Below are positions 1-8,550 of a stretch of 64,000 nucleotides of DNA, in pieces; the first letter of the stretch is position 1; each line of letters begins with the position of its first letter. The position numbers were made by a program, and so were the translations under genes. Source of the DNA: Pareuzebyella sediminis (GTDB lineage Bacteria > Bacteroidota > Bacteroidia > Flavobacteriales > Flavobacteriaceae); assembly GCF_008367235.1 (NCBI RefSeq), contig NZ_VTZS01000006.1, forward strand, positions 268,058 to 332,057. Reading direction: 5' to 3'. The notes beneath the pieces were generated by a model, which did not search any database, was not told the DNA's origin, and worked only from the letters and a program-made list of their open reading frames with translations.

Positions 1-1
1 C

Positions 2-2140
2 TATCAGGGGTTCTCGATTCATGGGAACGAACCTAGCGGGTCAAACGCAGCCCTTCTCTACGCCTACTACCTTGCTGCTGCCGAGGGCGAGAGAATCGAT
101 GAACTACTTGATAACGTTATCATCCTTCTAGACCCCTCTTTCAATCCTGACGGCCTGCAGCGTTTTGCCTACTGGGCGAATACGAACAAAAGCATAAATT
201 TGAACCCGGACAATAACGAACGGGAATATCATGAAATTTGGCCAAGCGGCCGAACCAACCACTATTGGTTCGATTTGAACCGCGACTGGCTTCCCGTGCA
301 GCTCCCTGAAAGTCGTGCCCGAATTGCCTCTTTTTATCAATGGATGCCGAATATATTGACCGATCATCATGAAATGGGTACCAATTCTACCTTCTTCTTT
401 CAACCCGGAGAGCCGACTCGGGTTCATCCACTGACCCCTCTGGAAAACCAGACTTTAACCCGTGAAATCGGAGCCTATCACGCCAAGGCCCTGAACAAAA
501 TCGGGTCTCTCTACTACTCCGAGGAAAACTATGACGACTATTATTATGGAAAAGGTTCGACATTTCCAGATGTCACGGGCGGTATCGGTATTCTTTTCGA
601 ACAGGCCAGTTCACGGGGGCATGTACAATATTCAGACAATGGGTTGCTCACCTTTCCGTTTACGATACGCAATCAATTGACCACGGCCCTATCGACCATA
701 CGTGCGGCTCTGGAGCTACGGATTAAAATTTTGGCGTATCAACAAAAGTTTTATAAAAATATCCGCATCGAATCGGCCATTGGTCGAACTAAGGCTTTCG
801 TTTTTGGAAATACAAAGGACGCGGCCAGAACCTGGCATCTAGCTGAGATATTGAAGCGTCATAAGGTCAAGGTTCACGAACTCTCCCAAGATACCCAGCT
901 GAACGGAAATCCATATAAAAAAGGATATAGTTATGTAGTACCGTTGAATCAAAAGAATGATCGGCTGATAAAGGCTATGTTCGAGAAGCGAACAACCTTT
1001 TCAGATAGTATTTTCTATGATATCTCCGCTTGGACGTTTCCATTAGCGTTCAATTTAGACTATACCGAATTACGCGCTTTGGATTATGCCGGTACCGAAA
1101 TAGATGAATTGTCATTTCCCTCGGGCAATGTCGACGCGAAAAGTAACTACGCATATCTTTTCGAATGGAACGAATACTATACTCCTAAGGCACTCAACAA
1201 GATATTGAATCATGGGATTCGAGCTAAAGTTGCCAAAGCGCCTTTCGGTTTGGGCAATCACCAATATGGATATGGCACCATAATGATTCCTGTTAAAAAT
1301 CAGAACCTATCATCTGATCAATTGTACAGGTTTTTACAAGGTATCGCCAAAGAAAGTGCACTTCAGATTAGGGCAGCGAACGGTTCTTATGCTAAAGGTA
1401 TCGATTTGGGCAGTAACGATTTTGACACGGTGAAAAAGCAAAAAGTCGCCCTTTTGGTAGGTGATGGAATACGATCGTACGATGCCGGTGAGATTTGGCA
1501 TCTTTTCGATACCAGATATGCTATGGAATTAACGAAAATCGACCTCGATTACATAAATACCGCCGATTTGAGCAGTTATACCGATATTATCGTTCCAAGC
1601 GCTTCAGCGAAGGTGTTTACCAAAAGTATGTCAAATAAGTTGAAGCAGTGGGTGCGCGCCGGGGGCACCTTGATAGGTTATCGCAACACGGTAGCACTAT
1701 TGGAAAAAAACGGTTTTATGGCCCTCGAATTTAAAACGGATACGCTCAGGGCAAAACATATTTCTTTTGCTGAAAAATCCGATTTTAAGGGGGCTCAGGA
1801 AATTGGGGGAGCTATCATTGAAGCACACATTGACCTATCCCACCCTATTAATTACGGGTATGACAATGTTACGTTGCCTCTATTTCGAAATACTACGACC
1901 TTTATCAAACCTGATAAAAACAGTTATAACAATCCGATTCAATATACCAGTACCCCTTTGATGAGCGGTTATATATCCGAAGAAAATCTGGAACTGCTCA
2001 AAAACAGCGTTCCCTTTCAGGCTCAGAGAATGGGAAAGGGATGGGTTATGGGCTTTACCGACAATACAAATTTTAGGGCCTTTTGGTATGGCACGAACAA
2101 ACTATTGATGAATGCCATATTTTTTGGGGGAATGATGTAA
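2..2140 (+). CDS. M14-family zinc carboxypeptidase, 5' truncated by window edge
   Basis: The reading frame is open from base 2, so the N-terminus lies outside the window; about 712 residues are visible. The visible part starts with the M14 zinc motif HGNE (H7/E10 of the partial protein). It continues through NPDG, an RDW-containing substrate loop and DHHEMG near residue 121, the likely third zinc ligand region. The family cleaves C-terminal amino acids from peptides and is usually secreted in Bacteroidota. From about residue 470 the protein carries a second alpha/beta domain (VALLVGDG, then AGGTLIGY) that resembles a class I glutamine-amidotransferase-like fold, as in other large bacteroidotal M14 proteins. 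The catalytic Glu is not assigned with certainty. The gene converges on the acyltransferase gene 19 bases downstream. Confidence 0.88.
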   Translation, partial: YQGFSIHGNEPSGSNAALLYAYYLAAAEGERIDELLDNVIILLDPSFNPDGLQRFAYWANTNKSINLNPDNNEREYHEIWPSGRTNHYWFDLNRDWLPVQLPESRARIASFYQWMPNILTDHHEMGTNSTFFFQPGEPTRVHPLTPLENQTLTREIGAYHAKALNKIGSLYYSEENYDDYYYGKGSTFPDVTGGIGILFEQASSRGHVQYSDNGLLTFPFTIRNQLTTALSTIRAALELRIKILAYQQKFYKNIRIESAIGRTKAFVFGNTKDAARTWHLAEILKRHKVKVHELSQDTQLNGNPYKKGYSYVVPLNQKNDRLIKAMFEKRTTFSDSIFYDISAWTFPLAFNLDYTELRALDYAGTEIDELSFPSGNVDAKSNYAYLFEWNEYYTPKALNKILNHGIRAKVAKAPFGLGNHQYGYGTIMIPVKNQNLSSDQLYRFLQGIAKESALQIRAANGSYAKGIDLGSNDFDTVKKQKVALLVGDGIRSYDAGEIWHLFDTRYAMELTKIDLDYINTADLSSYTDIIVPSASAKVFTKSMSNKLKQWVRAGGTLIGYRNTVALLEKNGFMALEFKTDTLRAKHISFAEKSDFKGAQEIGGAIIEAHIDLSHPINYGYDNVTLPLFRNTTTFIKPDKNSYNNPIQYTSTPLMSGYISEENLELLKNSVPFQAQRMGKGWVMGFTDNTNFRAFWYGTNKLLMNAIFFGGMM

Positions 2141-2159
2141 GCACTCGACCTTCGCTTGC

Positions 2160-3206
2160 TCAAGGGCGCGCTTTCTTCACATAGCCCCAATTAAATAGGA
2201 AAAGAGCTAGTATCAATGCCAAACCGACCCCTAAATTCCAGACCAAAGAAGCCACACAGAACAATAACGCATAGTATAATGGATATACCAATAGGGCAAA
2301 ACCAAATCGTAGAGTGGCCGTAAATTCCGGCTCCCAAACCCTAGGTTTTATCCATAAACGCCAAGGCAATACTATTGGAAAATTAACTACAGAAAAAAGC
2401 CATTTCCATAATCTGTTGCCACGCTCTCGAGATTCCTCGTAGAAATCACTTTTTAAATCGAAACCGATATTTATGCGCTCGTTTGTTTCAGCCGGATCTA
2501 GATAATCTACACCATTTGCATTCAATTGCCTAACTACATGACCGTAGTTTTCCTCCGAATCAATATGCGTTGTCAGTTTCTTCAATCTGTCGAAAACCAG
2601 CATCTTTAAACCGTTAGCTGTTTTTACTGTATGTTGGTCGACTTTCATCTGCGACATTTCGATACCTGTATCGAAATAAAGGGCAACCCTATCCGGGAAA
2701 CCGGTATTCGAGATATAGTTAAAGCCGACAGGTAAGAGGCAAAGGTCAAGTTCTGGGTGCTTTTCCAGGGCATTGAATGAAATGCGTACAAAACCCTTAC
2801 TCAACTTACGAACCCGACGTTTGATATTGTGGTTTGCCTCAGGGAACATCACCAAAGCATGACCTTGCCCGAACAAGTTGCCACAGCGGTCGAATATCTC
2901 TTGATTATATTTTAAGGACCCGCGCCCATCTCGTTGGCGATAGATTGGAATCATACGCAAAAAAGTAAAAATTTGTTTTAAAAAAGACCCTTTGAAGACA
3001 TCGGACCTTGCAAGAAAAAAAGGCTTCCGACCGCAGTGTGTAGCGATTAAAAGTACATCCATTAAAGCCGCCTGATGGTTTGGAAGAAAAAATAAGGGCC
3101 CATTCTTTGGAATATTTTCTAAACCGAAGATTTTTATTTTACCGTAATAAAGCGATAATCCGGATTTGATCCAGAATTTAATAAGTCTATATATGAAATC
3201 TTTCAA
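2160..3206 (-). CDS. 1-acyl-sn-glycerol-3-phosphate acyltransferase-like protein (PlsC family)
   Basis: This 348-residue protein probably moves an acyl chain onto a lysophospholipid or a related membrane lipid. The catalytic block is NHQAALMD (His and Asp separated by five residues, a variant of the usual HX4D). It is followed by FPEANH, which replaces the more common FPEGTR. The C-terminal 60 residues hold two hydrophobic segments, so the enzyme is likely membrane-anchored. The start is a TTG whose TGA overlap coincides with the stop of the upstream BASS transporter gene, suggesting translational coupling. The length exceeds that of simple PlsC proteins (about 250 residues) because of the membrane tail. 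The exact acyl acceptor cannot be told from sequence. Confidence 0.8.
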   Translation of the reverse strand: MKDFIYRLIKFWIKSGLSLYYGKIKIFGLENIPKNGPLFFLPNHQAALMDVLLIATHCGRKPFFLARSDVFKGSFLKQIFTFLRMIPIYRQRDGRGSLKYNQEIFDRCGNLFGQGHALVMFPEANHNIKRRVRKLSKGFVRISFNALEKHPELDLCLLPVGFNYISNTGFPDRVALYFDTGIEMSQMKVDQHTVKTANGLKMLVFDRLKKLTTHIDSEENYGHVVRQLNANGVDYLDPAETNERINIGFDLKSDFYEESRERGNRLWKWLFSVVNFPIVLPWRLWIKPRVWEPEFTATLRFGFALLVYPLYYALLFCVASLVWNLGVGLALILALFLFNWGYVKKARP

Positions 3207-4147
3207 ATCAGTCTTTTACCCTTAATCGGTTTACGACCCCAAAAGCTTGCCAACAACAGACCGGAAACCAAATGCCAAATTCCCCAAAAAGCGGTCAGTA
3301 GGGCCATTCCGCCAAGCCCATCAAAAAAAGAAAAAATCAAGAGCAAGCCAAGACCAGAATTTTGTATACCCGTTTCAATGGTGATCGATCGAACATTTCG
3401 CTGCGACAACCCTATAACCCGGGCGAATGAATATCCTGTCATGAAAGCCATCAGATTATGGAGTACTACAATCCAAAATATATAAAGAATGTAGTTTATA
3501 AAGATATCGCGGTTGTTAAACAGTGCCAAGAAAATCAAAAGCACAAAAAACAACAAGGAGAGGGGTTTAAAGACTCTTGCAAGTCGTAAGGCCAGCTGGG
3601 GCCTACGATGGTTGATGTACATACCCAATACTAATGGAAGTCCGAGCAATAGCGCCACCAACTTGACCATTTGGGAGGGCGATAGCGACACCTCTTTAAG
3701 TATTTCTGCGGAAGGTGCATAGAGACCACCCCAAAAGGTAAGGTTCAATGGCGTCATCACCACGGCAAATACTGTTGTAAAAGCTGTTATGCTCACTGAC
3801 AACGCCGTATTGCCCTTGGCCAAATTGGTGATAAAATTAGAGACGTTTCCACCTGGGCATGCCGCTACCATAAACATGCCCATGGCAATACTGGGTAGTG
3901 GTTCTATGGCCCACACCAATAAAAATGTAATCGCCGGAAGAAGTATAAACTGACTGAATACCCCTGCCATTATAGGCTTCGGTCTGTGATAAAGCCTTTT
4001 AAAATCCTCTATAGCTATTTCAAGAGATACGCCAAACATTACAAGTGCCAGCGCTATATTCAGTACCCATTGTGCTTGTGCATCAAAATTCAAGACCGCA
4101 CTATCTAAAACACTATTTGACAAAAGTTGGTAAAATTTAAAAATCAT
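3203..4147 (-). CDS. Bile acid:sodium symporter (BASS/SBF) family transporter
   Basis: A 314-residue membrane protein with about nine hydrophobic segments. The segment ACPGGNVSNFITNLAKGN near residues 95-112 is the conserved unwound-helix motif of BASS transporters, which carry organic anions with sodium. Bacterial members transport varied substrates such as pantoate or keto acids, so the substrate is open. The stop codon overlaps the start of the acyltransferase gene by four bases; the two are almost certainly one transcript. The start ATG at 4147 is preceded by about 275 bases without another gene. Confidence 0.85.
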   Translation of the reverse strand: MIFKFYQLLSNSVLDSAVLNFDAQAQWVLNIALALVMFGVSLEIAIEDFKRLYHRPKPIMAGVFSQFILLPAITFLLVWAIEPLPSIAMGMFMVAACPGGNVSNFITNLAKGNTALSVSITAFTTVFAVVMTPLNLTFWGGLYAPSAEILKEVSLSPSQMVKLVALLLGLPLVLGMYINHRRPQLALRLARVFKPLSLLFFVLLIFLALFNNRDIFINYILYIFWIVVLHNLMAFMTGYSFARVIGLSQRNVRSITIETGIQNSGLGLLLIFSFFDGLGGMALLTAFWGIWHLVSGLLLASFWGRKPIKGKRLI

Positions 4148-4421
4148 TAGTATCAGATGCCCTTAACCCTTTGGCAAGACATCTTTGGTTGCTACAGCTT
4201 TCAAGATAAGACATTCGTACTTGAATATGGTAATTTGCCTTTATTGAAAATAGAAGTCCACACCAACTTGCGCGGCCAACAATCGTATGTAGATCCTCCT
4301 CGTTAGCTTGGATCGGCTTTAGGTTTGCCCACCCAAAATTTTAATGAAGTTAAAATAGACTTGATATGACCAAAGCGCCACGATTACTTTTTTTTAAATT
4401 TAAGGTCATAAACAAAAGAAA
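4148..4421. other. Intergenic stretch between divergent genes
   Basis: About 270 bases between the BASS gene (leftward) and the thioredoxin-family gene (rightward). No open frame, hairpin terminator or clear TAnnTTTG promoter stood out. It presumably carries both promoters. Confidence 0.4.
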
Positions 4422-4982
4422 ATGGCAAACACTCCAAGTACGATGTTACCTTTGGGCACTACGACCCCAGAGTTCAGTTTAAGGGATACCATCACCGGAA
4501 AAACATTTGATCTGCAAACTTTAAAAGGTACAAAGGGCACTTTGATCATGTTCATCTGCAACCATTGTCCATTTGTGAAACATGTCAATCCTGAACTCAA
4601 GCGATTGGGAGAAGAATATCAGGAAAAGGGCATTGGTATCGTAGCCATCTCAAGCAATGACGTGGCGAACTATCCACAAGACGGTCCGGATTTGATGAAG
4701 GAAACCGCTAAAAAAGAGGGATACAGTTTTCCGTACCTGTATGATAAGACACAGCAAGTGGCTGCCGATTATCAGGCAGCCTGCACCCCTGATTTCTTTC
4801 TGTTCGACCGTAAAATGAACTTAGTGTATCGCGGTCAACTTGATGATTCAAGACCGGGCAATGGCATAGCCCTTACGGGTAACGATATAAGAAATGCGTT
4901 GAATGCCTTATTGGAAGGCAACGAAATAGACCCACATCAAAAACCGAGTATCGGCTGTAATATAAAATGGAAAAAAGCCTGA
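4422..4982 (+). CDS. Thioredoxin-family (redoxin/AhpC-TSA fold) protein
   Basis: A 186-residue soluble protein without a signal peptide, so cytoplasmic. After a short N-terminal strand pair the active-site block is ICNHCPFVKH (C46-N-H-C49). This CNHCPFV version is characteristic of a widespread thioredoxin-family clade with AhpC/TSA-like fold. A further cysteine at ACTPDFF sits at the cis-proline strand (TP). It probably reduces disulfides or peroxides, but the partner is unknown. It is a single-gene unit; a DinB-fold gene converges on it 44 bases downstream. Confidence 0.82.
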   Translation: MANTPSTMLPLGTTTPEFSLRDTITGKTFDLQTLKGTKGTLIMFICNHCPFVKHVNPELKRLGEEYQEKGIGIVAISSNDVANYPQDGPDLMKETAKKEGYSFPYLYDKTQQVAADYQAACTPDFFLFDRKMNLVYRGQLDDSRPGNGIALTGNDIRNALNALLEGNEIDPHQKPSIGCNIKWKKA

Positions 4983-5026
4983 CCAAGGGTTTGACATTTT
5001 ATCGGATATCCATTATTTGAGGCACA

Positions 5027-5572
5027 TTAGAGCCACTTCCTACGTTGTATTAAATTTTGGATATGTGCATAGTGGTGATTGCTGTGCCAAGCATATCTAC
5101 CGATGTTTTCATCCAAGGACGTTTCGATATGCCCATCAGGATGAACGAACTCTTTTTTCAAGCTCTCTTTGGAAAGTCCCTTGAGCAGATACACCAACTT
5201 CGCATGCACCGCCTGCAAATGGTCTAAAGAGAGGGCTATTGGTGCACTTTTAGAGTCAAAAAGAGCCGCCCAAGCTTTTTCATCATAGGGTTTAATAACC
5301 GGCTTATCTTCCGTCAAGGCCCACTTGAAACGCATATAACTGTTATGATGGCTATCAGAAATGTGGTGCACCGTCTGCCGAACCGACCAACCTCCAGGTC
5401 GGTAAGGAGTTTCCAATTGCTCTTCGGTCAATCCTTCTACCAAAACTCTCAATCTCTTTGGAAATTCTTCGAGCACCGTTATCCAGACCGACAAATCTTC
5501 CTCGGTGATACTTTTAGGAACTTGAAACTTTCCTATGGGATATTTCAAGGCTTCCAGTTCTGATTTTTCCAT
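5027..5572 (-). CDS. YfiT-like DinB-superfamily putative metal-dependent hydrolase
   Basis: A 181-residue four-helix-bundle protein that opens with YPIGKF and continues with YRPGGWSVRQTVHH, both typical of the YfiT / bacillithiol S-transferase-like group. The metal-binding histidines are visible at H69/H70 in VHHISDSH and at H163, H166/H167 in AWHSNHHYAH near the C-terminus. Family members bind a divalent metal and conjugate or hydrolyse small thiols or other substrates; the actual reaction here is unknown. The gene lies between two rightward thiol-redox genes (thioredoxin-like and 1-Cys peroxiredoxin), which fits a thiol or detoxification role, though that link is only contextual. Confidence 0.82.
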   Translation of the reverse strand: MEKSELEALKYPIGKFQVPKSITEEDLSVWITVLEEFPKRLRVLVEGLTEEQLETPYRPGGWSVRQTVHHISDSHHNSYMRFKWALTEDKPVIKPYDEKAWAALFDSKSAPIALSLDHLQAVHAKLVYLLKGLSKESLKKEFVHPDGHIETSLDENIGRYAWHSNHHYAHIQNLIQRRKWL

Positions 5573-5681
5573 ACCTTAAAAATAGGAAACTTTAATACAT
5601 TTTTAACCATAAAATCATGGGGATGTTTGTTTAATCTACTAAATTTATAGGATTTTATTTTTAATCCTTAAAACACAATAA

Positions 5682-6320
5682 ATGGCTACGATACGACTGG
5701 GCGACAAAGCCCCTGATTTTACAGCAGAAAGTTCCATGGGAACTATCAATCTTTACGATTATCTTGGGGATAGCTGGGGAATTCTTTTCTCTCATCCCGC
5801 TGATTTTACTCCGGTCTGTACTACCGAATTGGGTACGGCGGCAAAATTCAAGGATGAGTTCGACAAAAGGAACGTGAAAATGTTAGCTCTTAGTGTTGAT
5901 GGCGCTGCATCACATGTAGAATGGATAAAAGACATCAATGAAGTACAGCAGACCACGGTCAACTTCCCGATTATTGCCGATGAAGATAAAAAGGTTTCCG
6001 ACTTATATGATATGATACATCCGAATGCGGACAATAACTTAACCGTTCGCTCGGTTTTCATTATTGCACCCGACAAGACCGTGAAGCTTACCCTCACCTA
6101 TCCTGCCTCGACCGGAAGAAACTTTTATGAATTATTAAGAGTGATAGATTCTTTACAGTTAACGGCTTATCACAAGGTTGCCACACCGGCGAACTGGGAG
6201 CATGGACAAGATGTAGTAGTAAGCCCTGCAATTTCTACTGAAGATGCGAAAACCATGTTTGAAAGAGGGGTAAAAGAAGTCAAACCTTACCTACGAATGA
6301 CTCCTGATCCAACGGCATAG
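5682..6320 (+). CDS. 1-Cys peroxiredoxin (Prx6 type)
   Basis: A 212-residue peroxiredoxin. The peroxidatic cysteine is C46 in HPADFTPVCTTELG, the Prx6-type signature. I find no second cysteine in the protein, so it is a true 1-Cys enzyme that needs an external thiol for regeneration. It has the longer C-terminal extension (after TLTYPASTGRNF) usual for this group, and the length matches the family. It reduces H2O2 and organic hydroperoxides in the cytoplasm. It is monocistronic, closed by a strong terminator 44 bases after the stop. The neighbouring YfiT-like and thioredoxin-like proteins are possible reductant partners. Confidence 0.92.
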   Translation: MATIRLGDKAPDFTAESSMGTINLYDYLGDSWGILFSHPADFTPVCTTELGTAAKFKDEFDKRNVKMLALSVDGAASHVEWIKDINEVQQTTVNFPIIADEDKKVSDLYDMIHPNADNNLTVRSVFIIAPDKTVKLTLTYPASTGRNFYELLRVIDSLQLTAYHKVATPANWEHGQDVVVSPAISTEDAKTMFERGVKEVKPYLRMTPDPTA

Positions 6321-6363
6321 GCTTAGATCTTTTTATACCCTATTGGTAAAATATTTTTAAAGA

Positions 6364-6399
6364 CCGTCTTGATCATCGATCATCTAGACGGTTTTTTTT
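6364..6399 (+). terminator. Rho-independent terminator after peroxiredoxin gene
   Basis: CCGTCT (6364-6369) pairs with AGACGG (6386-6391) around a loop that is itself partly palindromic (GATCATCGATCAT), followed by eight T residues. Confidence 0.85.
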
Positions 6400-6461
6400 G
6401 AAATCGTATTTTCCTTAAATTATTACATTCTTACTACCTTGTAATAAGAAATTTCATTCAA

Positions 6462-7313
6462 ATGCCGTTGCTTTTCAAATCGTATGTCTTTCTTGGTATA
6501 CTTGTCGCTTTGGTTTCATCTAGTTGTGTAAACCTTAAGCATATCGCGGAATTCTCAGAAACTTCGCTGGAGGGTATAGGACAATATGAACAGCTTGCCA
6601 GTAGTTTCCATCAGCGCTGCGAAGCGGATTGTGAACAGCAAAGTATTCGCAATCTTACGATTCATGATGTTACATGTAACTGTACCCCGGACAAAAAAGC
6701 AGATAGTATCACTACGATTATCTACAAAAGTATAAGCGGCTATTTATTTGGGCTTAAGACTATTAGTGCCAGCAAATTGACTCGTTATCAAACCCAAGAT
6801 CTTACCGATGCCTTGACCACTGGAGATTTTGGTCCCATAAAATTGAACACAGATGATGTTAAGGCTTATTCAAACATATCCACTGTGATATTGAGGGCCT
6901 TTACCGACGGATACCGAAGAAGCAAAATCAAAAAGTATGTAAGTGAAGCCCATGAACCACTCACACAATTAGTACATTTTCTAAGACTAAATCTGGCCGG
7001 AAATTTAAACGGTAAACTAGAGGTACAAAAAAGTCTTTTGAAAAATTTCTATTTCGACCTTGTGGCAGACGAAAAATTGTCGGTTTATGAGCGTACGAAA
7101 TTTGCCGAGGATTATTTTAACAGCCTAAAGGATATCGAAACAAAGCAGGAAGAACTCAAAAACTTTTCCAAAGCTTTGGAAAGTATATCAGAAGGCCATC
7201 AAGTGCTCTATACGCATATAAATAATTTGACCGATGATGAGGTAAAAACGAAACTTGGCGCCCTTAAAAATCGATGGAACAGCGCCATGCACACCTACTT
7301 TAAAACCAAATAG
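6462..7313 (+). CDS. Predicted lipoprotein of unknown function, first gene of a two-gene unit
   Basis: A 283-residue protein I do not recognise. The N-terminus is a lipoprotein signal: a hydrophobic stretch ending SSSC with the lipidated cysteine at C22. Four further cysteines cluster in CEADC and CNC (residues about 53-72), which could form disulfides in the periplasm. The rest is mostly charged helix, with likely coiled-coil in the C-terminal third. The next gene starts five bases after the stop, so the two are translated together. A weak promoter-like TACCTTGT lies 30 bases upstream. It may anchor to a membrane while the cytosolic-looking partner does not, which is puzzling. Confidence 0.65.
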   Translation: MPLLFKSYVFLGILVALVSSSCVNLKHIAEFSETSLEGIGQYEQLASSFHQRCEADCEQQSIRNLTIHDVTCNCTPDKKADSITTIIYKSISGYLFGLKTISASKLTRYQTQDLTDALTTGDFGPIKLNTDDVKAYSNISTVILRAFTDGYRRSKIKKYVSEAHEPLTQLVHFLRLNLAGNLNGKLEVQKSLLKNFYFDLVADEKLSVYERTKFAEDYFNSLKDIETKQEELKNFSKALESISEGHQVLYTHINNLTDDEVKTKLGALKNRWNSAMHTYFKTK

Positions 7314-7318
7314 TTAGC

Positions 7319-7699
7319 ATGGAAAATCTAACTTCGGAACAGGTTAAGGATTTAGCCGATAATCTTTTGAGGATGACCAATGCCTTGGGGGATTTCAGGT
7401 ATGAGCATTTTCAACATCTTTCAGAAGAGGAAAATATGCGCCTAAAAGAATTACACAGCCAACAATTGGAATTTACCACTGAAGTCTATACCAGGGCGGC
7501 CTTATTGGTGATGACCGATGCCAAAGGCAGTCTTGAACAAATAAACACCATTACCAAGGAAACACAACGGTTATACAAAAATTTGAACGACGTTCAAAAA
7601 GTGTTGGAGAGGGCAAGCGCCGTATTGACGTTGGCAAGTGCTATCATTAGTCTAGATACAAAAGGTATCGCGAACTCCATAAACGGCCTGCTGATGTGA
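7319..7699 (+). CDS. Small helical protein of unknown function
   Basis: A 126-residue protein, almost entirely predicted helix, beginning MENLTSEQVKDLADNLLRM. It has no cysteine and no N-terminal signal. Only the last 30 residues are hydrophobic (ASAVLTLASAIISL), possibly a membrane-associated tail. It starts five bases after the upstream lipoprotein gene and is therefore co-translated with it. I know of no family for it; a two-component complex of a lipoprotein and a helical partner is an inference. Confidence 0.6.
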   Translation: MENLTSEQVKDLADNLLRMTNALGDFRYEHFQHLSEEENMRLKELHSQQLEFTTEVYTRAALLVMTDAKGSLEQINTITKETQRLYKNLNDVQKVLERASAVLTLASAIISLDTKGIANSINGLLM

Positions 7700-7774
7700 T
7701 ATAGTCAATCAAATAGCTGCTGTTACGATTGTATTATCTGTTGCTTAAACAAAAGATAACTCTCAAAAAATCAC

Positions 7775-7802
7775 TTGATTAAAAATATTAATCCTATCTT
7801 CG
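7775..7802 (+). promoter_or_regulatory. Bacteroidota-type promoter of the cold-shock gene
   Basis: TTG at 7775-7777 and TATCTTCG at 7795-7802 (one mismatch to TAnnTTTG) are separated by 17 bases. They lie 31 bases before the start codon, within a very AT-rich leader. Confidence 0.6.
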
Positions 7803-7832
7803 CGCTTTAATTTAATTTTTTAATTTTTTATT

Positions 7833-8027
7833 ATGGGTAAAGGAACAGTAAAATTCTTCAATGATTCCAAAGGTTATGGTTTTATCACTGAAGATGGTTC
7901 AAGCGAAGATCACTTTGTACACATTTCTGGTTTAATCGATGAAATTCGTGAAGGTGACGTTGTAGAATTTGAACTACAACAAGGTAAAAAAGGACTAAAC
8001 GCGGTAAATGTGAAAGTAATAGACTAA
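7833..8027 (+). CDS. Cold-shock domain protein (CspA family)
   Basis: A 64-residue single cold-shock domain. RNP1 is KGYGFI (residues 13-18) and RNP2 is HFVHIS (27-32); the basic start GKGTVKFFN is canonical. The protein binds single-stranded RNA and DNA and acts as an RNA chaperone. The leader after the predicted promoter is short and almost purely A/T, so there is little room for the long structured 5' UTR of enterobacterial cspA. The gene is monocistronic, with its own promoter and a strong terminator. Confidence 0.95.
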   Translation: MGKGTVKFFNDSKGYGFITEDGSSEDHFVHISGLIDEIREGDVVEFELQQGKKGLNAVNVKVID

Positions 8028-8052
8028 GATACGCATAAACTTTTTTAATACT

Positions 8053-8090
8053 AAATCCCTGTTTATCAACTGATAGACAGGGATTTTTGC
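8053..8090 (+). terminator. Terminator after cold-shock gene
   Basis: AAATCCCTGT (8053-8062) pairs with ACAGGGATTT (8077-8086). An inner TATC/GATA continuation makes a long stem, followed by a T tract. Confidence 0.88.
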
Positions 8091-8219
8091 TTTTAGAAAT
8101 ACCTTAAAATAAATTAGTAATATTTTTCATACATTTGCCGAAGTTTTTGACGCAACCTTTTTCATTACTGCGAATCTAGTAGTAAAGACTATTATCCCCA
8201 CGTAATCAAATTATAAACT

Positions 8220-8309
8220 ATGATTACTTTTTTCGGAATTCTCTTATTTCTACTCATTATAAACATTGTATTGTTTTTATTGAGTGCAAGCGTAAAAAAC
8301 CCTAAATAA
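8220..8309 (+). CDS. Possible 29-residue hydrophobic small protein
   Basis: An ATG at 8220 opens a 29-codon frame. It encodes one hydrophobic helix of about 21 residues (starting MITFFGILLF) followed by a polar tail ending VKNPK. A perfect TAnnTTTG element (TACATTTG, 8130-8137) lies 80 bases upstream, giving a plausible transcript start, but no -33 TTG was found at the right distance. It would be a single-pass inner-membrane micropeptide. Nothing is known of its function, and chance cannot be excluded. Confidence 0.4.
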   Translation: MITFFGILLFLLIINIVLFLLSASVKNPK

Positions 8310-8485
8310 CAAAATAGTTGTTAGCCCAAGGGTCAGATGTTGACAGGTAGCTGCCATGCACTTACCTGAAAGCCTTTCCATCCTCCAGAAATTCCATTTG
8401 TCGAGTGACCTTCCTTTTTAAAGAAGGTAAGAAATCAAGTTTTAATGTACCAAGTCATATCGTTACCATCAGGCGTCAAAACAGA

Positions 8486-8511
8486 CAGCCCCGGCAAAAA
8501 TGTCGGGGCTG
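8486..8511. terminator. GC-rich hairpin, likely terminator of the leftward isomerase gene
   Basis: CAGCCCCGGCA (8486-8496) pairs with TGTCGGGGCTG (8501-8511) around a four-A loop. It lies 40 bases past the stop of the leftward cyclophilin-FKBP gene. The T tract on either side is weak. Confidence 0.6.
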
Positions 8512-8550
8512 CTAACTTGTTGGTAATCTCAACGTATATGACTCTCTATT

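Noticed and set aside
8310..8360. A GGTCAG...AGCTGCC stretch resembling the SRP (4.5S) RNA core
   Set aside because: It lacks the GNRA tetraloop and the AGCAGCC side; the flanks do not fold into the SRP stem. No call made.
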